This document shows, piece after piece, positions 9,312 through 17,386 of a stretch of 64,000 nt of DNA. The notes under the pieces are model-generated. The model did not search any database. It saw only the letters and a list, made by a program, of their open reading frames with translations, and was not told the origin of the DNA. The stretch spans positions 2,692,001-2,756,000 of the forward strand of contig NZ_CP058990.1 of NCBI RefSeq assembly GCF_019021925.1, in the 5' to 3' direction. Both the position numbers and the translations under genes were made by a program. Within the stretch, counting starts at the first letter, position 1; the number at the start of each line of letters is the position of its first letter. The stretch comes from Cellulophaga sp. HaHaR_3_176. GTDB lineage: Bacteria; Bacteroidota; Bacteroidia; Flavobacteriales; Flavobacteriaceae.

Positions 9312-9384
9312 GGTGCCTTAGCTCAGTTGGTAGAGCAATGGACTGAAAATCCATGTGTCCCTGGTTCGATTCCTGGAGGCACCA
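9312..9384 (+). tRNA. tRNA-Phe (anticodon GAA)
   Basis: A 73-base cloverleaf. The acceptor stem GGTGCCT pairs with AGGCACC and A is the discriminator base. The D-arm holds GCTCAGTTGGTAGAGC. The anticodon stem ATGGA/TCCAT encloses loop CTGAAAA, so the anticodon is GAA. The T-loop is TTCGATT. The T-stem CCTGG/CCTGG has a central T-T mismatch with four good flanking pairs. The 3' CCA is not encoded, so it must be added after transcription. Confidence 0.96.
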
Positions 9385-9390
9385 CATTAA

Positions 9391-9420
9391 AAACCCGAAC
9401 AGAAATGTTCGGGTTTTTTT
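9391..9420 (+). terminator. Intrinsic terminator of tRNA-Phe
   Basis: A perfect 10-bp stem AAACCCGAAC/GTTCGGGTTT with loop AGAAAT and a following T tract, starting 7 bases after the tRNA. Confidence 0.92.
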
Positions 9421-9686
9421 GTTTTATATATCTACATAGAGCTTTTAACTATACCCTATCAACCTTATCTGCAATTTTAGATCATATAATTAATTAAAAT
9501 TTCTGATTCACTAAAACATGGATATACTTACTAAAGTCTATTTCAAAACTAGTAATTGCTATATTTGTTAATATTCACAATAGCAGAAATTTAAATTTTA
9601 AGAAATACTATTCTTAGTATATACACTGAAACAAAAAATACTACCTAATTTTCATTACAGACTAACAATTAATTAAAAAAAATCTT

Positions 9687-11171
9687 TTGAAATCAAAAAA
9701 AATAATTTTAGCATTAACATTGGTATTAATTTTAATTATTGCTGGTTTCATCTATTGGAAATTTGATTTTCCTGAAAAAAAACAGAAAGCAAAAACTGGT
9801 AAAGAGCTTTCTAAAGTTTATTGCGCAAGTTGCCACTTATACCCAGAACCAAAAGTTTTACCCAAAGCTATTTGGCAAAACTCACTCTTACCTGAAATGA
9901 AAAACAGAATGGGATTGGGTGATATTAAAACTATTGCATCTAAATTAGGTTATGATGAGTACATCAACCTTACTCAGAAAGGTATTTACATGCTTAACCC
10001 TATGGTAACAAATGAAGAATGGTTACTAATAGAAAAGCATTATCTAGATAATTCACCTGAAAATGCTCCTATTCAAATAAAAAAAACTCAAAATAGCCTA
10101 CAAAAATCTTCTATAGAAATTATAAAAAACACATCACAAAAACAAGGGTTAACAACATATTTCGGCATTCAAAATAATTATCAATTACAATCTAATATTT
10201 TAGGTCAATTAAAATTTAAAAATCTTCAAAACAAAAAAGAACACACAATACAATTACCGAGCCCTGTAGTAGAGGTAAAAAACAACTTAGTGCTTTGCAT
10301 AGGAGGTAATATGAACCCTACAGAAAAAAAATTAGGAAGTTTACATTTATTTGATGAAACATACAAAAGCCAAAAATTATTGATTGATGAATTACACAGA
10401 CCTGTCGATTTTGAATATGTGGATTTAGATAATGATAAAATAAAAGATTATTTAATAGCTGAATTCGGTAATCACACAGGGCAAATCACATTTATAAATG
10501 GCAAAACAAAAGAAAGAAAAGTCATAACTACAAACCCTGGTGCCAGAAATTTTGTATTGAGAGATGTAAATAACGATGGTATGATGGACTTTTATGCTCT
10601 AACTGCTCAAGGAAGGGAACGTATCAGCTTATATACAAACTTAGGGGAAGGTAATTTTAAAGAAATGACTATACTTGAATTTCCTCCATACTACGGATCT
10701 AGTTATTTTGAACTAGCAGACCTTAATAACGATGGCAAAGAAGAAATTACCATGGTTAACGGCGATAATGCAGATTACAGTATTGTAAAGAAAAATTTTC
10801 ACGGCATACGCATTTTCGAAAATCAAAACAATTCATGGACAGAAGTCTACTTTTATCCTGTTTATGGAGCAACAAATTTGTTGAAATTAGATCTAAACAA
10901 TGATAATTTAATTGATTTAGTTTCCTCTTCATTTTTTGTAGAACCTGAGTTTAGGAAATCAGAACAAATGATTTACTTAATTAATAAAGGTGAATTTAAA
11001 TTTGATATTTCACACCCAGAACTCCCTGAAATAAACCCAATGACGATGAGGGTTGGTGATGCCAATAATGATAATATTTCTGAAATATATTTAGGTAATT
11101 TTGAATTTCAACCTAATTCAAATCCTAATTTTAATTATATCGAATCTATAATTGTAACTCCTGATTTTTAA
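9687..11171 (+). CDS. Membrane-anchored FG-GAP repeat protein with an N-terminal CxxCH motif
   Basis: A 494-residue protein starting at TTG; the next in-frame ATG would remove the N-terminal helix (KKIILALTLVLILIIAGFIYW). Residues 46-50 are CASCH, a c-type heme attachment motif, followed by a ~90-residue cytochrome-like segment. Residues ~230-490 hold FG-GAP/VCBS-type calcium loops: DLDNDKIKD, DVNNDGMMD, DLNNDGKEE, DLNNDNLID and DANNDNISE, which usually build a beta-propeller. A -7-like element TATATTTG at 9560-9567 lies 120 bases upstream; the rest of 9421-9686 is AT-rich without clear features. It is convergent with the araC-type gene and close to the SusCD locus, whose downstream lipoprotein has the same repeats, so the two propellers may work together. 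A single heme site makes electron transfer possible but unproven. Confidence 0.78.
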   Translation: MKSKKIILALTLVLILIIAGFIYWKFDFPEKKQKAKTGKELSKVYCASCHLYPEPKVLPKAIWQNSLLPEMKNRMGLGDIKTIASKLGYDEYINLTQKGIYMLNPMVTNEEWLLIEKHYLDNSPENAPIQIKKTQNSLQKSSIEIIKNTSQKQGLTTYFGIQNNYQLQSNILGQLKFKNLQNKKEHTIQLPSPVVEVKNNLVLCIGGNMNPTEKKLGSLHLFDETYKSQKLLIDELHRPVDFEYVDLDNDKIKDYLIAEFGNHTGQITFINGKTKERKVITTNPGARNFVLRDVNNDGMMDFYALTAQGRERISLYTNLGEGNFKEMTILEFPPYYGSSYFELADLNNDGKEEITMVNGDNADYSIVKKNFHGIRIFENQNNSWTEVYFYPVYGATNLLKLDLNNDNLIDLVSSSFFVEPEFRKSEQMIYLINKGEFKFDISHPELPEINPMTMRVGDANNDNISEIYLGNFEFQPNSNPNFNYIESIIVTPDF

Positions 11172-11181
11172 ATTTAGGATA

Positions 11182-12039
11182 TTACAACATCTTTCTTTTT
11201 CTAAAAATACTAGGCGTTATGTTTTCTCTAGCTTTAAAGGTTTTTGAAAAAGATTGTAGATTTTCAAAACCGCATTGAAAAGCTATTTCCGAAAAACTTA
11301 AATCACTCTCTTTTATTAAGTTTTTAGCCTTATTTAACCTAAGCTCTAAGTGGTACTGCTTTAAAGTCATATTAGTATTTTCTTTGAACAACTTTCTTAA
11401 TAAAGAATAACTAACATTAAACTTCTTAGCAACATCGTTAAAGTTCAGCTTAAGTCTTATATGTTTTTGTATATATTTTTCAACATCAGAAATCATCTTC
11501 CCTTTTCTAGAGATTTGTTTTTTATTTATTAAAAAATTTGAATGTAACACTCTTAATATATCAATAAATATAAATTGTAAAGTAACATCACTAGTAGAAG
11601 ATTGTTTGCTCTTTAAAATATTAACTAAAGATTCAAATTGCGTATCAATTTCATAATTAAATCCAATTTGATACACTTGTTGATTAATATTAAACAATTC
11701 GCTTTCTACTAAATATTCAATATAATTACCCCTAAAGCTTACAGAGTACTCTTCCCAAGTAAAATTCTTATCTGGCACACACCTATACCACGTATTAGGG
11801 TAAATAACTAACAAAGTTTCTTTAAGTATTCCTTGCTTTGCAATTTTATCAGATTCGAAAAATCCAGTTCCATCTTTAATATAGATAATTTTATGGTACT
11901 TAGATTTTACACCAGTAATCCAATTTTTATTCAATTTTTTCTTTTCTGGATAATACTTGAAATATTCTAAGTTTTGAATTGTAACAGCATTCTCGTTAAC
12001 AGTTCCATTTGAAGTGATGTTCCATTGAAAATTTTCCAT
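11182..12039 (-). CDS. AraC-family transcriptional regulator, divergent from the SusCD genes
   Basis: A 285-residue protein. The C-terminal ~100 residues form the AraC double helix-turn-helix: LNFNDVAKKFNVSYSLLRKL, then LSFSEIAFQCGFENLQSFSK followed by TPSIFRKRK. The N-terminal ~170 residues look like the cupin-type ligand/dimerisation domain (IIYIKDGTGFFESD, LLVIYPNTWYRCVPD). It is transcribed away from susC across a 335-bp gap holding a perfect palindrome and direct repeats, so it likely controls the SusCD locus and perhaps itself. Bacteroidota nutrient loci are more often controlled by SusR, hybrid two-component systems or ECF sigma/anti-sigma pairs. The inducer cannot be read from the sequence. 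Confidence 0.9.
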   Translation of the reverse strand: MENFQWNITSNGTVNENAVTIQNLEYFKYYPEKKKLNKNWITGVKSKYHKIIYIKDGTGFFESDKIAKQGILKETLLVIYPNTWYRCVPDKNFTWEEYSVSFRGNYIEYLVESELFNINQQVYQIGFNYEIDTQFESLVNILKSKQSSTSDVTLQFIFIDILRVLHSNFLINKKQISRKGKMISDVEKYIQKHIRLKLNFNDVAKKFNVSYSLLRKLFKENTNMTLKQYHLELRLNKAKNLIKESDLSFSEIAFQCGFENLQSFSKTFKARENITPSIFRKRKML

Positions 12040-12141
12040 AATAAAAAAAAATATGAATTGAATATTATTTTAACAATTGACAGCTAAAATCTAAAATATT
12101 AGCCTCTAACTTTTAAAATTTACTAATCTAATTGTTAAAAA

Positions 12142-12167
12142 AATTTACTATAACGTTATAGTAAATT
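12142..12167. promoter_or_regulatory. Perfect 26-bp palindrome in the araC-susC gap (candidate operator)
   Basis: AATTTACTATAAC is followed directly by its exact reverse complement GTTATAGTAAATT, centred between 12154 and 12155. A match this long is unlikely by chance even in AT-rich DNA, and no T-tract follows, so it is not a simple terminator. It sits 102 bp upstream of the regulator start and 207 bp upstream of susC. The remaining gap (12040-12141 and 12213-12374) is AT-rich and shows no ORF and no exact TAnnTTTG element that I can defend. Confidence 0.65.
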
Positions 12168-12171
12168 CCAG

Positions 12172-12212
12172 ATGTCAAATATGACAAATTATATATCAAA
12201 AATGACAAATTA
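12172..12212. promoter_or_regulatory. Direct repeats ATGACAAATTA, candidate AraC-protein half-sites
   Basis: The 11-mer ATGACAAATTA occurs at 12181-12191 and 12202-12212, spaced 21 bp (two helical turns). A degenerate copy ATGTCAAAT lies at 12172-12180, directly before the first. AraC-family proteins typically bind direct repeats spaced by whole helical turns on one face of the DNA. The array lies between the divergent araC and susC genes. Confidence 0.6.
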
Positions 12213-12374
12213 ATAAAGTTTTAACATAATACTTTTATTCGAAATATGTATTTACAGGTCTTTTAATTATTAATATTCGTAATCAACTACCTATTAAAAT
12301 GATAAAAGCTAAAGTTTGTAAATAATTTCTCTCAACTTTAAAACTCAAAATTAATTTAACTAAACTTAAAATTT

Positions 12375-15300
12375 ATGAATCTAAAATCACTTAAAAGTGC
12401 ATTATTACTTGGAGCTTTGCTTTGCTTCGGGTTTATTAGTGCACAACAGATTACTGGTACGGTGTCAGATGAAACTGGCCCATTACCTGGAGCAACAATT
12501 GTTGTTAAAGGAACAACAGTTGGAACACAAACAGACTTTGATGGAAACTTTACCATTGAAGCTGAAGCAGATGCTACACTAGTTTTTAGTTATGTAGGTT
12601 ATAAAAAAACAGAAATGGCTGTAAACGGAAAATCTACTATAGATGTAGTTTTACAGGAAGATGCTGCAGCACTTGAAGAAGTTGTTGTAACTGGGTATTC
12701 TACACAAACCAGAGGTGACCTTACTGGCTCTGTAGGTAGTGTTGATATCTCTGAAGCTACTAAAGCTCCTATTGTAAATGCTGCCGAAGCATTACAAGGA
12801 AGAGTTTCTGGGGTTACTATTACAAACAATGGTTCTCCTGGTTCGTCTCCTACAGTAAGGATAAGAGGATATGGTACTGGTAACAGTAATGACCCTTTAT
12901 ATATTATTGATGGAGTTCAAACTGATGATGCTAGTATCTTAAACTCAATAAACCCTGCTGATATATCGCAAATGAATGTACTTAAAGATGGTGCAGCTGC
13001 AATATATGGAGCTAGAGCATCTAATGGTGTTGTTATTATTACTACCAGAAGTGGAGGTTACAATATGGACAAAGCACGTGTTTCAGTTGACACATATACT
13101 GGTTTTTCTGCTGCTTCAAACCTTCCTGAATTGTTAGATACAGAACAACATGGAGAAATGATTTGGCAAAGTATCAGAAATGATGGTGGTATACCATCAC
13201 ACCCTCAATACGGAAATGGCACGAACCCTGTAACACCAACAACTTTACAAAATACTCCGGATGGTATTTCAGCAACAGTAAAACCTAATGGCGGAACAGA
13301 TTGGTTAGACGAACTTTACAGAACAGCAATTACTCAAAATGCTTCCATAACTCTTGAAAATGGTAACGAAAAATCTAAATTTCTTTTTTCTGCTAGCTAT
13401 TTAAATCGTGAAGGTATTCAAATTGCTACTGGCTATAAAAGAGGTTCTACTAGATTAAATTCAGAATTTAAAATTGGAGATAGAATTAAAATAGGTGAAC
13501 ATACAAATATATCTTTTGATAATAAATCTGGTGGCCAGTCTTGGTATAATTTTGCTACAAGAATGTCTCCACTAGTACCTGTTTATGACGATGCTGGTAA
13601 TTTCGCTGGGAACTATAGTAACTCTACTGGTCTTTCAAACCCAAATAACCCAGTTGCCCAAGCTAATAGACAAGGTGATGATTTCAGCAAAAATTTTAGA
13701 GTTTTTGGTGATATTTATGCAACTCTTGATATTATGGATGGACTACAGTTCAAAACTTCTATTGGTGGTTCTATTAAAGCTTTTAATGACAGACGTTTTG
13801 AAGCCTTGGTTCCTGAATCATCTGAACCTATTGCTACAAATACACTTACGGAAGCAGATCAAGACACTTACGAGTGGGTTTGGAATAACACATTAAGTTA
13901 TAACAAGTCTTTTGGCGAGCACAGAATTAATGCATTAGTAGGTATTGAAGCACTAAGTGTTAATTCAAAAGGTAAAGAAATTTCAAGAACTGGTTTTTTC
14001 TTTGAAACTCCTGAATATTATTTATTAGAAAATGGTGGCGGTGCTGCTAACGTTGCATATGCTTTTGATAACTCATCATCTTTGTTTTCAGTTTTTAGTA
14101 CTGCAAATTATAGTTATGGTGGTAAATATTTATTAACAGCTACTGTTCGTCAAGATAGATCTTCTAGATTTTTAGGAGACAACCAAAGTGATATATTCCC
14201 TTCTTTTAGTGCTGGTTGGGTTGTTAGTAATGAAAATTTTTGGCCTGATGATGCTATTGTGAGTAGATTAAAATTTAAAGGTTCATGGGGACAGTTAGGT
14301 AACCAATCTCTTCCTGTAGACAATCCTACTTTTAATATCTCGGTATTAAGCGAACAATATGCTGATTACGGATTTAATGGTAGTGGAGGAGTAACACAAG
14401 GAGCTCTTTTAGAATCTGTAGGTAATGAAAATTTAAAATGGGAAACTAGTGAAACTACAAACTTTGGTATCGAACTTGGTTTCTTTGATAATAAATTAAA
14501 TCTTGAAGCTGAATATTTTATCATAAGCACTAAAGATTTGATTAGTCAAGATAATAGTGCATTCAGTACTACTTCAATTGCAGCAAATGCTCCTTATGTA
14601 AACCTTGGTTCTATAGAGAATAAAGGTATCGATGCGACACTTAGTTTTGCTGACGAATTAAATTCAGGTTTTAAATACGGTATTGACCTTAACTTCTCTA
14701 GTTATAAAAATGAGGTTACAGATTTAATCAGTGCTTTTCAAGTAGGGTTTGATGGTTTCAGAACTACTGGTGCCGTTACAAGAACTCAAGTAGGACAACC
14801 TATTTCATCTTTTTATGGTAGAGTTGTTGACGGTATATTTGCTTCAGAAGCTGAAGTGGCTGCAAGTGCTGATCAAGGCTTTACAGCAGATGCTGACGGT
14901 GTTGGTAGACTTAGATATAGTGACCTTAATGACGATGGTGTAATCAATGATGAAGACAGAACGTTTATAGGTTCTCCTCACCCTGATTTTACATATGGAT
15001 TAAACTTAAGTGCATCATACAAAGGGCTTGATATCTCAGCTTTTTTACAAGGATCTCAAGGAAATGACATTTATAATAACGATAAAGTGTATACTGATTT
15101 ACCTACTTTTTTCAATGCAAACAGAAGTGTAAGAGTTCTTGATTCATGGACACCAGATAATCTTGATGCTGCTTTACCTGCATTGAGTCAAAGTATTACT
15201 AATAACGAAGGTGCTGCAAATTCATCTTTTGTAGAAGATGGTTCTTACCTGCGTATGAAGAACTTACAAATCGGATATACTTTTAATGATCAATTTTCAA

Positions 15301-15500
15301 GTATATTAGGTATGGATAGTGTTCGTTTCTACCTTCAAGGTACTAATCTATTTACCATCACTGGTTATGATGGTGTAGACCCAGAGTTACAGCCAAGATT
15401 TAATGATAATGGTTCTATTGATAACCTTACTATAGGTGTATCTGACAACAACTACCCAATAGCTTCAATTTACTCATTAGGGATTAACTTAAAATTTTAA
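12375..15500 (+). CDS. SusC/RagA-family TonB-dependent outer-membrane transporter
   Basis: A 1041-residue outer-membrane transporter. In order: a signal peptide (residues 1-23, ending ISAQ), a CarboxypepD_reg-like domain (~24-110, with ITGTVSDETGPLPGATI and DFDGNFTI), the plug domain (~115-230) with the SusC signature VLKDGAAAIYGARASNGVVI, then a long 22-strand-type barrel. SusC works with a SusD lid to import bulky ligands using TonB/ExbBD energy. The SusD gene follows after 4 bp. Upstream is a 335-bp regulatory gap with a palindrome and direct repeats and a divergent AraC-type gene. No glycosidase or lyase is encoded alongside, so the ligand is unknown and need not be a polysaccharide. Confidence 0.95.
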   Translation: MNLKSLKSALLLGALLCFGFISAQQITGTVSDETGPLPGATIVVKGTTVGTQTDFDGNFTIEAEADATLVFSYVGYKKTEMAVNGKSTIDVVLQEDAAALEEVVVTGYSTQTRGDLTGSVGSVDISEATKAPIVNAAEALQGRVSGVTITNNGSPGSSPTVRIRGYGTGNSNDPLYIIDGVQTDDASILNSINPADISQMNVLKDGAAAIYGARASNGVVIITTRSGGYNMDKARVSVDTYTGFSAASNLPELLDTEQHGEMIWQSIRNDGGIPSHPQYGNGTNPVTPTTLQNTPDGISATVKPNGGTDWLDELYRTAITQNASITLENGNEKSKFLFSASYLNREGIQIATGYKRGSTRLNSEFKIGDRIKIGEHTNISFDNKSGGQSWYNFATRMSPLVPVYDDAGNFAGNYSNSTGLSNPNNPVAQANRQGDDFSKNFRVFGDIYATLDIMDGLQFKTSIGGSIKAFNDRRFEALVPESSEPIATNTLTEADQDTYEWVWNNTLSYNKSFGEHRINALVGIEALSVNSKGKEISRTGFFFETPEYYLLENGGGAANVAYAFDNSSSLFSVFSTANYSYGGKYLLTATVRQDRSSRFLGDNQSDIFPSFSAGWVVSNENFWPDDAIVSRLKFKGSWGQLGNQSLPVDNPTFNISVLSEQYADYGFNGSGGVTQGALLESVGNENLKWETSETTNFGIELGFFDNKLNLEAEYFIISTKDLISQDNSAFSTTSIAANAPYVNLGSIENKGIDATLSFADELNSGFKYGIDLNFSSYKNEVTDLISAFQVGFDGFRTTGAVTRTQVGQPISSFYGRVVDGIFASEAEVAASADQGFTADADGVGRLRYSDLNDDGVINDEDRTFIGSPHPDFTYGLNLSASYKGLDISAFLQGSQGNDIYNNDKVYTDLPTFFNANRSVRVLDSWTPDNLDAALPALSQSITNNEGAANSSFVEDGSYLRMKNLQIGYTFNDQFSSILGMDSVRFYLQGTNLFTITGYDGVDPELQPRFNDNGSIDNLTIGVSDNNYPIASIYSLGINLKF

Positions 15501-15504
15501 AAAA

Positions 15505-17208
15505 ATGAAAAAAAATATATTTTACTCAATATCACTTACATGCATGCTTCTAGTTGCCTGTAATGATGATTTTACCAATATTTCTCCTACAGGAGCACTC
15601 TCTGACGATGCTCTACAAAATGTTACAGGAGTAGATTTAAAGTTAACTGCCGCGTATTCTGCTATAGATGGGGAACGTATTGGCCGATTAGGTGAAGGAA
15701 CTGCTGCTGGTGGAGATAACTGGTGGACAGATGTAGTTTCAGATGATGCACATAGAGGAAGTACAGATAGTGATAATACTGAACTTTTTCAAGTTGAAAC
15801 TTTAGATTGGCAAACTGGTAGTGGTTGGTTTTTAGGAAGATGGAGCGCACTTTTTGGCGGTGTTAATAGTGCTAATGCTGTATTATCATTAATAGCAACT
15901 ATACCTGACGAAGATTTAAGTCAACAACAAGGTGAAGCCTTATTTCTAAGAGGATATTATAATTTTGAACTTCAAAAATTTTACGGAAATGTTCCGTTTA
16001 TTTCTGTTGAAAATTTTGATAACCTAGAATTTAATCAACCAAACCCAGGACCAATTTGGTCTCAAATTGAAGCAGATTTTCAAGCAGCAATTGATAATTT
16101 AGGATCAGATGTTGTTAATGGTAGAGCTAATTCATGGGTTGCTAAAGCTTTTCTAGGAAAAGCATACTTGTACCAAGAAAAATGGGATGAAGCTTTTACA
16201 TTATTAAATGAAGTTGCGACTACCAGTCCATATTCATTAAACAATGAGTATGTAAATAACTTTAATTTTGCAGGAGAAAATAGCCCAGAATCAATGTTTG
16301 CTATTCAGTATGTTTCTGATGACGGTCGTTCTTTTAATGGTAACGGTACAGGTACATTGAATTTCCCTGGTGGTGGACCATTAGAAACATGTTGTGGTTT
16401 TTACCAACCAAGTCAAGATTTGGTTAATGCGTACCAAACTGATGGTAACGGACAGCCTTTATTGGATACTTATGCTAATACAGATGTTGCTAATGATTAT
16501 GGTATTGCGAGTACCGCTGCTTTTACACCACATACTGGACCTTTAGATCCTAGATTAGATTATACAGTATCTAGAAGAGGTATCGATTATAATGGTTTTG
16601 GTTTAAACCCTGGTAAAGAATGGATAAGAGCTGATTTTGCAGATATTTCTGGACCTTATTTACCTAAAAAAAATGTTTACCAAGCTGATGAAGTTGATGC
16701 CAACCGTGGTACTGGTGGTTGGGGTTCAGACTGGTCTGGAATTAATTATAACGTTATGCGTTACGCAGATGTTTTATTAATGGCTGCTGAAGCTGCTGTT
16801 GAAAAAACATCACCAGATTTAGGAACCGCATTAGACTACGTAAACAGAGTTCGTAACCGTGCTAAAAACATGACTTATGTTCAAAATGAAGCTGGTAATG
16901 CTGATGCTGCCAATTATCAAATTGAACCTTACGGTTCTTTCGCTGGTCAAGATTTTGCTAGACAAGCAGTACGTTTTGAGCGTCGTTTAGAATTTGGAAT
17001 GGAAGGTCATCGTTTATTTGATTTAAGAAGATGGGGTGTTGCAACCCAAGTTATCAACACATATATCCAAAATGAAGGTGCTGATTTTGATCAATCTAGT
17101 TACTCAACTAAATTTAGAGCATATCAAGATAAGAATGATTTATTTCCTATTCCTGTTAATGCTATAGATCAAAGTGGTAATATTTTAAATCAAAATACCG
17201 GGTTTTAA
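15505..17208 (+). CDS. SusD/RagB-family nutrient-binding lipoprotein
   Basis: A 567-residue surface lipoprotein. The signal ends in LLVAC (Cys19) followed by NDD, the acidic +2/+3 pattern seen in lipoproteins exported to the Bacteroidota cell surface. The body shows the SusD helical fold: ALFLRGYYNFELQKFYG, NSWVAKAFLGKAYLYQEKWD, VMRYADVLLMAAEAAV and the C-terminal FERRLEFGMEGHRLFDLRRW. SusD forms the hinged lid over its SusC partner and makes the first contact with the ligand. It is 4 bp after susC and is followed by a strong terminator, so these two genes form a transcription unit. Confidence 0.95.
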   Translation: MKKNIFYSISLTCMLLVACNDDFTNISPTGALSDDALQNVTGVDLKLTAAYSAIDGERIGRLGEGTAAGGDNWWTDVVSDDAHRGSTDSDNTELFQVETLDWQTGSGWFLGRWSALFGGVNSANAVLSLIATIPDEDLSQQQGEALFLRGYYNFELQKFYGNVPFISVENFDNLEFNQPNPGPIWSQIEADFQAAIDNLGSDVVNGRANSWVAKAFLGKAYLYQEKWDEAFTLLNEVATTSPYSLNNEYVNNFNFAGENSPESMFAIQYVSDDGRSFNGNGTGTLNFPGGGPLETCCGFYQPSQDLVNAYQTDGNGQPLLDTYANTDVANDYGIASTAAFTPHTGPLDPRLDYTVSRRGIDYNGFGLNPGKEWIRADFADISGPYLPKKNVYQADEVDANRGTGGWGSDWSGINYNVMRYADVLLMAAEAAVEKTSPDLGTALDYVNRVRNRAKNMTYVQNEAGNADAANYQIEPYGSFAGQDFARQAVRFERRLEFGMEGHRLFDLRRWGVATQVINTYIQNEGADFDQSSYSTKFRAYQDKNDLFPIPVNAIDQSGNILNQNTGF

Positions 17209-17237
17209 TCAAACTCTAGTATATATAATTAAAATTA

Positions 17238-17270
17238 AACAGGGCGTATTTTACGCCCTGTTATTATTTA
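17238..17270 (+). terminator. Intrinsic terminator after susCD
   Basis: An 11-bp perfect stem AACAGGGCGTA/TACGCCCTGTT with a short T loop, followed by the T-rich tail ATTATTT. It is 30 bases after the susD stop and separates susCD from the VCBS lipoprotein gene. Confidence 0.88.
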
Positions 17271-17386
17271 GAATAATAAAGCTTGATTCATAAAATTGAT
17301 AATTACTTTTTTTTATCTATTTTCATTCCTAAATAAACACCTATTAACTCCTCACTGATTACCTCTAATTAAATTATAAAAACACT

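Noticed and set aside
9312-9384. tRNA-Phe as a degraded gene because of the T-T mismatch in the T-stem
   Set aside because: All other stems, the loops, promoter and terminator are intact; a single central mismatch is tolerated.
9219-9497. A 92-residue plus-strand ORF across the tRNA-Phe gene
   Set aside because: It runs through the promoter, the tRNA and its terminator; the peptide is a translation of structural RNA.
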